A stretch of DNA of 64,000 nucleotides, taken from assembly GCA_016125255.1 (NCBI GenBank), contig WGMD01000020.1, positions 96,169 through 160,168 on the forward strand, given 5' to 3'. Below the pieces are notes generated by a model. The model saw only the letters and a program-made list of their open reading frames with translations, was not told the DNA's origin and made no database searches. Made by a program: the position numbers and the translations under genes. Shown here piece after piece: positions 23,188 through 32,007 of the stretch. This stretch comes from Planctomycetota bacterium. Lineage in GTDB: Bacteria; Planctomycetota; Phycisphaerae; Phycisphaerales; Zrk34. Position 1 is the stretch's first letter. Each line of letters begins with the position of its first letter.

Positions 23188-26100
23188 TCAATGCGGCTTG
23201 GCGGCTTCGTAGTCGGCGGTCAATTTGGCGAGCTGGGCCTCGGCGTCGGTGACGGTTTTGGCCTGCTGGTCAAGCTGAGTCTGCGCCTGGCCGGCGTCGT
23301 TTTTCGTCTTTTCGACGGCGGCCTTCGCGGCTTCGAGACGCTTGGGGGCGGCGTCGGCGTCGGCCTGGGCTTTGGCCATCGCCTGCTGCGCCTGGGCGTA
23401 TTTCGCCGCCGCATCGTTGGCTTTGGCGGCCATGTCGTCGACGATCTTCTTCTGAGCGTCACGCGCGGCGACCGCGGCGTCGGCCGGGCCCTTCGCGGCG
23501 GCGGCCCCGTCGGTAAGCTGCTTGATCTCGCCCGCCAGCGCGGCGATCGCGTCGCTGGCCGTCTTCTGATCGCCGGCGATCTTCGTGAACGCATCATTGG
23601 CGGCGGCGGCCTCCGACTGCGCCTTGGCCATCGCGCCGTTCATGACATTCAGCTCCGCCTGCATCGCGGCGACCTGACCGGCGATCTGCTTCTGCTCGCC
23701 GTCGAGTCGGGCGACGTTGTCGGTCGCCGCCTTCGCTTCGCCTTCGAGCTTCGCGACATTCTCCGTCATCGCCTTCTGCTCGCCATCGAGCTTGTCGCGC
23801 TCGGCGTTAAGCGCGCTCGCTTCATTGGTGAGCTGCGCCACGCGATCCGCCAGCGACTTGTCATCGGGTTTCTCGGCGGCGGCCTTCTGAGCGGCGGCCA
23901 GTTCGTCCGCCTTCGCTTTGGCCTTGTTCACCGCGTCATTGAGCACGTTGCCATGATCGGCGACCTGCTTGCGCGCCGCATCCAGCGCCGTCGTCTTCGC
24001 CGCCGCGTCGGCCTTGGCCTTCTCAAGCTCCTCCGTCTTGCCCTTGAGGTTCGCCTGTGACTGGGCGATGGCGTCCGTCTTGGCCTTGAGATCCTGCTGG
24101 GCTTTGGCGGCGGCGGCGTTCTTCGCATCGAGTTCGCCCTTGGCCTTGTTCATCGCGTCGGCCATGGCGTTCAAGTTGTTCTGCGCCGCGGCCATCTGAT
24201 CCTGCTTCGTCTTGGCGTCAGCGAGCATCTTGTTCATGCCATCGACCTTCGCCTGCGCCTCGGCCTCCAGCGGCGCCAGCGCGTTCTTGGCATCGGCCAG
24301 CGCCTTGGCCGCATCGTCATTCGTCTTGCCCATCGCCTGCGCCTGCTGCTGAGCCGCCTGCACGAGGCCGGGGGCGTCGGCGATGAACTTCTGCGCGTCG
24401 TTGAGTTCCGCCGCCGCGGCGTCGGCCGCGTTGCGCGCAATCGTCAGTCCCGCCGCCAGCGCCGCCTGCCTGGCCTTCTGGTCCGCCAGCGCGTTGCGGG
24501 CGTCGTACACGCCGCTGAAGATCTTCGCCGCCTTGAAGCGGGTCAGGTCATGGTCGGCGTTGTTCATCGTCCCCACGATCTGTTCGAGCCGCCCCGCGTT
24601 CTCGCCCGCCGCTTTGGCCTTGTTCGCAAGGTCCGGCAGAGCGCTCGCGATCGCTTCGATTTCCTTGTTCATCGCGTGCGTCTGATCGACGAGCGTGTTG
24701 CGATCGGCTTCGATCTTCTTGTACGCCGCATCCTTTTCCGCCGCGTCCTTCTCGGCGGCGGCGACGGCGGCGTTGGCCCCATCGAGTTCGCCCTTGGCCT
24801 TGGCCAGCGTTTCCTCGGCCCCCTTGAGCGCATTGGCGCGATCGTTGACCTGGTTCTGCGCCGCCGTCTGTTCCTGATGCGCCTTGTCGGCGGCGCCCTT
24901 CGCCGATTCCACCGCCTTGGCGAAGTCGGCGTTGTCCTTGGCCTTGTCCAGTTCCTCCTGCGCCTTCTTGAGCGCTTCATCCGCCGCGGCCACGGCCTTG
25001 TTCTTCTCCTGAAGCTGCTTCATCGCTTCGCCATGCTCCTGGCGCGCCTTCTCGGCGGCGCCATTGGCCTGTGCGAACGCATCGTTCCTGCCCTTCGCTT
25101 CGTTGCGCTTGGCGTTGAGCGTATTGTTGGCCTGATCGCGCGGGCCGGCGGCGGCCTGCATCTGCTTGGCCATCTCCTCGATGCGGCCCTGATGCGCCTT
25201 GACCTGCTCCTCGAGCTGGGCCTTGCGGCCCGTCGCGCCGGCCAGTTCGTCCGCCGCCTTCTTTGCCGCGTCGCGCGCGGCGTTGAACTCATTGGTCAGG
25301 TTCGGATTCTGCGTGCGAAGCTGCGAAAGCTGCTCACTCAGCGATGCGATGCGCTGATCGAGCGTCGGGGGATTGGCGGTCAGGTCGGTGACGATCGCGC
25401 CGCTTTCGGAATCGAACACGCGGACGATGCCCGTCCAGTCGCCGCCGACGACGCGCTTGCCGTCATACGTGAACGTCGCGCGCGTCGCCAGATCGGGGAA
25501 CGCCTCCAGTTCGCGAATCTGCTTGCCCTCGCCGTCCCAGAGCCGGATGCGCTGATCGCGACCGGCTGAGACGAGACGCCCGTCGTGCGTGTAACGCACA
25601 TCGAGCACGCCGCCGTTGTGCGCGTTCCAGCTTTTGATCTGGTTCCCGTTCTGCATGTCCCAAAGCTTGATCGTCCCGTCCTCCGACGCCGACGCCAGCA
25701 CGTTGGAGTCGGGGCGCCAGGCCACGGCCGTGATCGCCCCCTTGTGTCCGCGCAGGTCGTAGAACATCTCGCCCGTCGGCGCTTCCCAGACGTGCAGCCC
25801 GCCGTTGCGGTCGCCGGACGCCATCAAGACGCCGTCGGGGCTGAACGCGATGGCCAGCACCCAGTCGGTATGCTTCTTGATCGAGTAGCGCAGCGAGCCG
25901 TCGGAAGTGTTGAACGCTTTGACGAGCTTGTTGGGCCCGCCGATGGCGATCATCGACTGATTGGGCGTGATGTCGGCGGCGAGCACCGAGTCGAATTCAT
26001 CGCCGACGCTCGTGACCCGCCGCCCGTCGGCGACGTCCCAGAGCACGGCGAGCCCGTGATCGGCCCCGTGTCCGCCGGCGGTCAGAATGTACTTGCCGTT

Positions 26101-26772
26101 GCGCGTGAACCGCACCACATCCGGCACGCCTTCGCGGAAGGGCAGCAGCCCGAGCATCCGCCAGTCGTCGGAGTTGTAGAGAATGACCTGCTTCTGCCCG
26201 CCGACGGCGATCAGCGGGGCCCACGGACTGCTCGTCACCGCCAGCAGGGCGTTGGCCCGGCCCGTGTGAACGATCGGCTCCATCAACAGATCGCCCGGCA
26301 TCGGCGGCGGACCGTCGGGCTTGCCCACCGAAATCTCGCCCAGCGCCAGATTCACCTTCGGCTTGCTGATGGGCATCGCCTTGGACCCGCTCGTCTCCAG
26401 CAGCCCGCCTTCGATCCACGCCTTGATCGTGTCGATCTGGTCCTGCGGAATCTTGGGTTTTTTCGGCGGCATGTTCGGCTCTTCCTCGTGATTGACCACG
26501 AGGAAGAGCGTCGACTGCCCCGCGTTGCCCGCCGTGACGATCTCGCCGGAGCTGGAACCGGCCATCAGTCCGCCGAAGTTCGACAGATCCAGGTCGCCCT
26601 TTTTCTTGTCGGGGTTGTGACAGGACGAGCAGTGCTCGCGGATGATCGGCGCGATGTTGTCGTTGAAGTTGAGCTTCGGCGCAGCCAAAGCGCCCGATGC
26701 GCTCAGGGCTGAAACACCCAGCGCGATGCACCATCTGCGACCGCGGTCATCCGTGAAAAACTTCGTACTCAT
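23188..26772 (-). CDS. Planctomycete cytochrome c domain + WD40 propeller + very long coiled coil
   Basis: An exported protein of 1194 residues in three parts. After a signal peptide (residues about 14-31) comes a PSCyt1-type haem domain with CSSCH at 48-52 and the NMPPKKP stretch at about 100. Residues about 170-470 form a WD40 propeller, with clear units such as HTDWVLAIAFSPDG, HKGAITAVAWRPDS...IKLWD and NGGVLDVRYTHDG...IRLWD. Residues about 475-1190 are an Ala/Lys/Glu-rich heptad coiled coil of roughly 700 residues, long enough to span about 100 nm if extended (inference). It is the last gene of the minus-strand cassette starting at 33342; 194 bases with two GC hairpins separate it from the gene before. 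PSCyt1 proteins of this kind have no settled function. Confidence 0.85.
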   Translation of the reverse strand: MSTKFFTDDRGRRWCIALGVSALSASGALAAPKLNFNDNIAPIIREHCSSCHNPDKKKGDLDLSNFGGLMAGSSSGEIVTAGNAGQSTLFLVVNHEEEPNMPPKKPKIPQDQIDTIKAWIEGGLLETSGSKAMPISKPKVNLALGEISVGKPDGPPPMPGDLLMEPIVHTGRANALLAVTSSPWAPLIAVGGQKQVILYNSDDWRMLGLLPFREGVPDVVRFTRNGKYILTAGGHGADHGLAVLWDVADGRRVTSVGDEFDSVLAADITPNQSMIAIGGPNKLVKAFNTSDGSLRYSIKKHTDWVLAIAFSPDGVLMASGDRNGGLHVWEAPTGEMFYDLRGHKGAITAVAWRPDSNVLASASEDGTIKLWDMQNGNQIKSWNAHNGGVLDVRYTHDGRLVSAGRDQRIRLWDGEGKQIRELEAFPDLATRATFTYDGKRVVGGDWTGIVRVFDSESGAIVTDLTANPPTLDQRIASLSEQLSQLRTQNPNLTNEFNAARDAAKKAADELAGATGRKAQLEEQVKAHQGRIEEMAKQMQAAAGPRDQANNTLNAKRNEAKGRNDAFAQANGAAEKARQEHGEAMKQLQEKNKAVAAADEALKKAQEELDKAKDNADFAKAVESAKGAADKAHQEQTAAQNQVNDRANALKGAEETLAKAKGELDGANAAVAAAEKDAAEKDAAYKKIEADRNTLVDQTHAMNKEIEAIASALPDLANKAKAAGENAGRLEQIVGTMNNADHDLTRFKAAKIFSGVYDARNALADQKARQAALAAGLTIARNAADAAAAELNDAQKFIADAPGLVQAAQQQAQAMGKTNDDAAKALADAKNALAPLEAEAQAKVDGMNKMLADAKTKQDQMAAAQNNLNAMADAMNKAKGELDAKNAAAAKAQQDLKAKTDAIAQSQANLKGKTEELEKAKADAAAKTTALDAARKQVADHGNVLNDAVNKAKAKADELAAAQKAAAEKPDDKSLADRVAQLTNEASALNAERDKLDGEQKAMTENVAKLEGEAKAATDNVARLDGEQKQIAGQVAAMQAELNVMNGAMAKAQSEAAAANDAFTKIAGDQKTASDAIAALAGEIKQLTDGAAAAKGPADAAVAARDAQKKIVDDMAAKANDAAAKYAQAQQAMAKAQADADAAPKRLEAAKAAVEKTKNDAGQAQTQLDQQAKTVTDAEAQLAKLTADYEAAKPH

Positions 26773-26842
26773 CAGCAGGCGAGCTCCGAAAGGTGGCGGG
26801 TCCTCAGATTTCTCCCGATGCGCGGGAGGGCTTTTTCCATCC

Positions 26843-26863
26843 CCTCCCCCTCGAAGGGGGAGG
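26843..26863. repeat. C/G-run hairpin, upstream copy
   Basis: A 9-bp stem 26843-26851/26855-26863 (CCTCCCCCT / AGGGGGAGG), loop CGA, in the 194-base gap between two genes of the cytochrome cassette. Confidence 0.6.
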
Positions 26864-26937
26864 CCGGGAGGGGGATTGCTTCTTCAGGCATGTCGAGTCA
26901 TGCGTGTCGTTCCCGATCCCCGGAATCCCTCCCCCAG

Positions 26938-26958
26938 CCCCTCCCTTCAAGGGAGGGG
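26938..26958. repeat. C/G-run hairpin, downstream copy
   Basis: An 8-bp stem CCCCTCCC (26938-26945) / GGGAGGGG (26951-26958), loop TTCAA, 9 bases past the stop of the DUF1549/1553 gene. It may attenuate transcription into the haem-WD40 gene. Confidence 0.6.
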
Positions 26959-26966
26959 TGAAAAGG

Positions 26967-29450
26967 TCAATGGTTGAACAGGAATTCCTTGGAGTTGAGC
27001 AGGGCCCAGAAGAGGTCTTCGAGTTCCTGCCGGGGGTCCTTGGCGTCCTTCATCATCTGCGAAATCCGCCCGGCTTCGTCGGCGGTGGGTTTGCGGCCGA
27101 AGCAGCGGATGTACAGGTCTTCGACGATCTGCTCGGGCGTCTTGCCGTCCTTGAGGGCCTGTTCGACGATCTTGCCCTGCTTGATCTTCCGCTCGACGGT
27201 GTCGCCGTTGAGCAGATGCAGCGCCTGCGAGAGATTGGGCTCCATCTTCACTTCGCACGAGCACACCGACTCGCGCTCCGCACGTCCGAACGTCTTGAGG
27301 AAGTACGTTGACGTCGCGCCGTCGGCGATCTGCACCGCTCGCGATCCCTTGGGCAGACCGCGGAACTTGTTCTCGTCCATCGTGTCGGTCACTTCCGAGA
27401 TCGAATCGAAAAGCACTTCGGCGCGCATGCGGCGGATGTACGAGTGGGAGAAGTTCGTGCCGTCGGATTCGTTGGAGTCGTTCGTCACGGTCGAAAGCTG
27501 ATACGTGCGGGAGGTGCAGATGTCGCGCACCAGCTTCTTGAAGTCGTAGTTGTACTCGGTGAATTTCTTGCCGAGGGCGTCGAGCAGTTCGGGGTTGACG
27601 GCGGGGTTGGACACGCGGACGTCGTCGACGGGTTCGACGATGCCCCGGCCGAAGAAGTGCGACCAGACGATATTCGCCAGGTTCTTGGCGAAATACGGAT
27701 TGTCCGGCGAGGCGAGCCATTCGGCGAGCACCACGCGGCGGTCCTTGCCCTTGACGTCGGGCGAGGCCCCGCCGAGGAACTTGGGCTCCATCACGCGGTT
27801 GTCGACGGGATGACGGATGTCGCCATTGCCCTTGTTGAAGATGATCTGCTCGCGGGGGTCTTCGGCGTTCTTGCGGCCGACCTGCGTGAAGAACGACACG
27901 AAGCTGTAGTAGTCGTCCATCGTCCAGCGGTCGAAGGGATGATTGTGGCACTGAGCGCACTGAATGCGCATGCCCATGAAGACCTGCGCGACGTTCTCGG
28001 CGAGCTTCTTGTCATCGCGCTCGACCTGATAGAAGTTCGTCGCCGGCACGCTGAACGTCCCGCCCGACGAACTCAAAAGCTGCTGCACGATCTGGTTCAT
28101 CGGCACGTTGTTGGCGAGCTGCTCGGACATCCAGTTGTAGTAGAGCAGGGCGGCTTTGTAGCTTAACGCCTGATTGCCGGCGTTGTTGTCGGAGCTGATC
28201 TGAAGCAGCTCGGAGAACTTCATGACCCACATCTCGACGAATTCCTTGCGGCTCAAAAGATCGTCGACGAGCTTGGCCCGCTTGTCGGGGTCGGTGTCGG
28301 CCATGAACTTGTCGTACTCGGCGCGCGTCGGCAGGGAGCCGATGATGTCGATCGTCGCGCGGCGGAGGAACGTCTCGTCGGAGCAGAGCGGCGAGGGCGT
28401 GATGCGCAGCTTCTTGAGCTTGTCGTCGACCAGTTCGTCGATGTAGTTGCTTTCCTTCACGTCCTGCCAGGCGTACTGCAAACCCTTGGGCAGCACGATG
28501 GCGTTGGACCCGACGGTGAACTCATCGAAGCGGGCCATGACGTACGCCTCGCCGCGCTGGCCGGCGACGACCTGGCCTTCGGGGTCGATCTTGCAGGAGA
28601 CATCGTTGTTGGACATGAACACGGCGTAGCGCGTCACATCCCGATCGGTCCCGTCGGTGTAGTGCGCCAGCACGGTCATCTGCTGCGCGGCCCCGGCGCC
28701 GTCCATGACCAGCTTGTGCGGATACATCTCGATGCCGACGCACTTGGCGACATCCTTGACGTCATCCGGCGCGCCGGCTTCGAGCCAGCGGACGAGCGTG
28801 GCGTAGTATTCGGTTTCGGGCTTGAACAGTTCGCCGCCGGTGTGGTTGACTTTGCCGATGGCTTTTTCGACGAGGAGGGATTCGGCGGGGAGGGCGAGAT
28901 TGATGCGCCGGCCGCTCATTTCGCGCGTGATGCGGTAGTAGTCGCCGGCGGGGTCGTAGCCGAAGAGCGAGAGGTGGAAGCCGTCTTTGCCGCTCGCTGA
29001 GCCGTGACACGATCCGCTGTTGCAACCGGCCTTGGCGAAGACGGGCATGACGTCGAGGCGGAAGCTGATGGGGCGTTCGGTCTGGGCGTCTTTGACGTTG
29101 ACGGGGACGGTCAGTTTCTGTCCGCCGTATTCGACGAACATCTGCGTTTGGCCGTCCTTGGCGGGGTGGATCACGTGACCCTCGACCTTGACGAGCGAAG
29201 CGTCGGCGAAGCTGAGCTTGGCGTCGTTGGTGACATCGCGCGTGATGCCGTCGTCGTAGGTCGCCTGCACGACGAAGGACTGGCGGTCGCGGAGGGTATT
29301 AAGGTTGACGGCATCGGGCATGACGACGACGGACTTGAGCGCCGCCTCGCCGCGCACAAGGGTCGAAGCCGCCAGCAGCATCGCGGCGGCGAGGATGACA
29401 CGGCGGATCGGGGTCCGGTCGATGGTTCGAGTGAGGGTATGCAACATCAC
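26967..29450 (-). CDS. DUF1549/DUF1553 (PSCyt2/PSD1) planctomycete cytochrome-type protein with an N-terminal Ig-like domain
   Basis: A secreted protein of 827 residues. A signal peptide (about residues 10-35) is followed by a bacterial Ig-like domain (about 36-120: LKSVVVMPDAVNLNTL...). A haem-like segment AGCNSGSCHG then carries the spacing Cx4CH. A second Ig-like segment follows (about 238-320). DUF1549 (about 335-540) includes RRATIDIIGSLPT and the canonical CAQCHNHPFDRW. DUF1553 (about 570-815) includes NIVWSHFFGRGIV and the conserved RRMRAEVLFDSI. The start is GTG 29450 or ATG 29447; GGAGGG lies 7 or 10 bases upstream. It abuts the stop of the PPC-domain gene, so translation is coupled. 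The family is abundant in planctomycetes and its role is not settled. Confidence 0.88.
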   Translation of the reverse strand: MMLHTLTRTIDRTPIRRVILAAAMLLAASTLVRGEAALKSVVVMPDAVNLNTLRDRQSFVVQATYDDGITRDVTNDAKLSFADASLVKVEGHVIHPAKDGQTQMFVEYGGQKLTVPVNVKDAQTERPISFRLDVMPVFAKAGCNSGSCHGSASGKDGFHLSLFGYDPAGDYYRITREMSGRRINLALPAESLLVEKAIGKVNHTGGELFKPETEYYATLVRWLEAGAPDDVKDVAKCVGIEMYPHKLVMDGAGAAQQMTVLAHYTDGTDRDVTRYAVFMSNNDVSCKIDPEGQVVAGQRGEAYVMARFDEFTVGSNAIVLPKGLQYAWQDVKESNYIDELVDDKLKKLRITPSPLCSDETFLRRATIDIIGSLPTRAEYDKFMADTDPDKRAKLVDDLLSRKEFVEMWVMKFSELLQISSDNNAGNQALSYKAALLYYNWMSEQLANNVPMNQIVQQLLSSSGGTFSVPATNFYQVERDDKKLAENVAQVFMGMRIQCAQCHNHPFDRWTMDDYYSFVSFFTQVGRKNAEDPREQIIFNKGNGDIRHPVDNRVMEPKFLGGASPDVKGKDRRVVLAEWLASPDNPYFAKNLANIVWSHFFGRGIVEPVDDVRVSNPAVNPELLDALGKKFTEYNYDFKKLVRDICTSRTYQLSTVTNDSNESDGTNFSHSYIRRMRAEVLFDSISEVTDTMDENKFRGLPKGSRAVQIADGATSTYFLKTFGRAERESVCSCEVKMEPNLSQALHLLNGDTVERKIKQGKIVEQALKDGKTPEQIVEDLYIRCFGRKPTADEAGRISQMMKDAKDPRQELEDLFWALLNSKEFLFNH

Positions 29451-31937
29451 TTATTTGCCCTCCGCTTTCGCTTTGGCTTTTTCGGCGAGTTCCTGACGAA
29501 GCTGCTCGAGGCGGGAGAGCGGCTTGGGCGGCGGCTCGTTGGGCTTGGCCTCGGGCTTGGGTTCGTCCTTCTTGGGTTCGGCTTTCTTTTCGACCGGGGC
29601 GGGGCGCGGCTTGTCGATCCGCAGGACGCTGCCCCCGGCCAGACTCTGCACGATCGGCTCGCCGTTCTGAATCAGCGTGAACTGGCAGAAGAGCGACTTG
29701 TGCTGACCCACCGGGCTGTTCGGGTCCGTCTTGATGTGGAAGACCGCCTGCTTGGAATCCTTGGTGATCATCACGGGCTCGGCCGTCACCTTGTCGGGCA
29801 GGCCGAACAGTTCGAGCTTCGCTTCGCCGTCAAAGGGCTGCCGCTGCTCGAGCTCGCAGACGATGTCGACGGGCTGACCCTGCTCGCAACTGACCATCTC
29901 CATCTTGCCCACGACATACTCGGGCACGATGTTGAGCTTGGCCATCTGCGTGGCGATGTACTGCCGTCCGCCGTTGACGTTCGCCCAGGCGACCATGCAG
30001 ATGTCCCACGTGCCGGTCGCGGCGTTGCCGTTGGCATTGACGGGGTATTCGACTTCGTTTTTGCCTTTGTCCATCGTGACCGTCGAGTTGCAGTTGAACC
30101 CCGGCGAGCGGCGGAGCATCTGCACCGTGATCGGCTCGTCGAACCCGTCCTTCCGCTCGGCCACGACCTTGATGTTCATCCGCCCCGACTGCGCCAAGGG
30201 GACCTTCGGCTCGACGATGCTCACCTTGAACGGCACCTCGTCCTGCACCGCCATCGTGAACTGCGGCACCGTCGTCGAGATGTACGCCGTGTTGTTGGGC
30301 TGCCCGCGGACGAGCACGACGGTCTGGCTGAACGTGCCCTTGATGTTGTTCTTGTCCGCATCGATGTGCTCGCCGCGCAGCGTCGTCAGCTCGCCGCCGA
30401 TCGGCGCATCGGGCGCGGCCTCGAAGAGAATCGGCACTTCGCTGACGTTGTCCGCCATGTTCGGCGCGATCATCTGCACGCCCTGCGGCATGTGATCGAT
30501 GAGGAACTTCAATTCCCCGCCGAAGTTCTCGCGCTTCGCCGATAGCAGAATGGCGAAGCGGTTGCCCTTGGGGATGCTCGCCATCTGGCGCGTCTGCGTG
30601 TCATCCCGGTCGGCCTGCGGAATGGTGAAACTCACCGCCGGCGCCTTGGGCGTGATCTCCACGCGATACACATAATCCGGCCCGCCCTTGCCGAGCTGAT
30701 CGGTGACGGACAAGACGTACTCGCCGTCCTCCTTGACCTGGAAGTTGAGGTAGCTGTCGAGCCCGCCGGAGTCGTCGTTGCCGCCGACGTTGGCGATCGA
30801 CATCACCGGATCCAGCGGCGATCGCAGCGCCCGGGCGTACACGCGCACATCCAGATTCTGGCCTTTTTTAGCTTTGAATTTGAACAGATCGACATCGCCG
30901 GCTTTTTCGATCACGCCGTTGATCGCGACCGGCAGTTCGGCGTCGACGACGTTCGGAGCGCCGTAGTCATTGTTGGGCTCCGCTTCGTTGTACGAACCGA
31001 AGGGCGAGACGCGCATGTAGTTGGGCGACGGGCTGGACGCGCCGTTCTGCTCCGCGTACACGCCGTACATCTCGTTGGGCTGATCGGGAAGCTTGATCGT
31101 CTTCTCGATCGGCCCGGACACGTCGCCGACGAATGTGACCTTCAGTTCCTCGCCGACTTTCCCGCCGGGCGGGTAGACGGCCCGGGGGCGCGGGAAGTCG
31201 CCGATGTGCAGGCGGTACTGCGAATCGCCCGACCCGCCGTAGCTGCTTTCGCGCACCATCACGATGTAGTTGCCGTCCGCCGGCGCGACCACCGATGCGT
31301 AGCAGTCCTGCCAGAGCAGCGGGATGTCGTCGCACGACGCCAGCTCGAACCGCCGCATGTCCATGATCGCCACATACGGATCGAAATTCCTGCGGCCGAG
31401 TCGAATGGCTTCGACCTCGGCGCTGATGCGCTGGCCCTGCTTGGCTTCGATCAGGTAATAGTCGATGTCTTCGTTTTCGACGACGCCCTCGATCGTCGTA
31501 TTCATGGCGACTTTCTGCGGGGCGTCGAAACTGCTGTTGGGCTCCGCCTCGCCGACCATCGGGTAGGGGCCGACGAAGAACGTCTTCAGGTCGGTCAGCC
31601 CGAACTTCGTGCGCAGGCGCAGATGATGCTCTCCCAGCGGCACGTCGGCGGCGACATTCAGGTGCACCTTGATGTGCGTGCCCTTGTCGCCGACGACTTC
31701 GAGGTTCGTGACGGTGAAGCCCGGTTCGTAGAACATGACTTCCTGCGGCTCGTCGAGGCGTTTGCCGGCCAGGTCGAGCGTGCCTTCGACGCCGCGCTGC
31801 ACGCCGCCCTGTTGAATCCCGTCCAGGTCCGGCGGGCCGACGGCGATCGCGTCCAGTGAGGTCGTCAGCAGCAGGGCGGCGCAGGCGATGGCCGTCCGAA
31901 TAACCGGAAGGGTTTGTGCGGAGAGGTGTGATTGCAT
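29451..31937 (-). CDS. Secreted protein with two pre-peptidase C-terminal (PPC) domains
   Basis: An exported protein of 828 residues. The signal peptide is LPVIRTAIACAALLLTTSLDAIA. Two PPC-like beta domains are visible: about residues 130-240 (GEAEPNSSFDAPQKV...DIDYYLIEAKQGQRISAEV) and about 320-430 (NEAEPNNDYGAPNVV...VDLFKFKAKKGQNLDVRV). Several Ig-like beta segments follow, then a Lys/Pro/Glu-rich tail with a short coiled coil (SRLEQLRQELAEKAKAKAE). Such proteins regularly sit in planctomycete cytochrome/DUF1501 cassettes. Start 31937 gives the signal peptide directly; the frame is open further without a signal. The stop touches the start of the next gene. Confidence 0.82.
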   Translation of the reverse strand: MQSHLSAQTLPVIRTAIACAALLLTTSLDAIAVGPPDLDGIQQGGVQRGVEGTLDLAGKRLDEPQEVMFYEPGFTVTNLEVVGDKGTHIKVHLNVAADVPLGEHHLRLRTKFGLTDLKTFFVGPYPMVGEAEPNSSFDAPQKVAMNTTIEGVVENEDIDYYLIEAKQGQRISAEVEAIRLGRRNFDPYVAIMDMRRFELASCDDIPLLWQDCYASVVAPADGNYIVMVRESSYGGSGDSQYRLHIGDFPRPRAVYPPGGKVGEELKVTFVGDVSGPIEKTIKLPDQPNEMYGVYAEQNGASSPSPNYMRVSPFGSYNEAEPNNDYGAPNVVDAELPVAINGVIEKAGDVDLFKFKAKKGQNLDVRVYARALRSPLDPVMSIANVGGNDDSGGLDSYLNFQVKEDGEYVLSVTDQLGKGGPDYVYRVEITPKAPAVSFTIPQADRDDTQTRQMASIPKGNRFAILLSAKRENFGGELKFLIDHMPQGVQMIAPNMADNVSEVPILFEAAPDAPIGGELTTLRGEHIDADKNNIKGTFSQTVVLVRGQPNNTAYISTTVPQFTMAVQDEVPFKVSIVEPKVPLAQSGRMNIKVVAERKDGFDEPITVQMLRRSPGFNCNSTVTMDKGKNEVEYPVNANGNAATGTWDICMVAWANVNGGRQYIATQMAKLNIVPEYVVGKMEMVSCEQGQPVDIVCELEQRQPFDGEAKLELFGLPDKVTAEPVMITKDSKQAVFHIKTDPNSPVGQHKSLFCQFTLIQNGEPIVQSLAGGSVLRIDKPRPAPVEKKAEPKKDEPKPEAKPNEPPPKPLSRLEQLRQELAEKAKAKAEGK

Positions 31938-32007
31938 GTCGTCCCCAAGGGGCATGGGTCTCGTCGATCCGGCGCGCGGAACAGGCCGGCGCACGAAGCA
32001 CGGTGCA

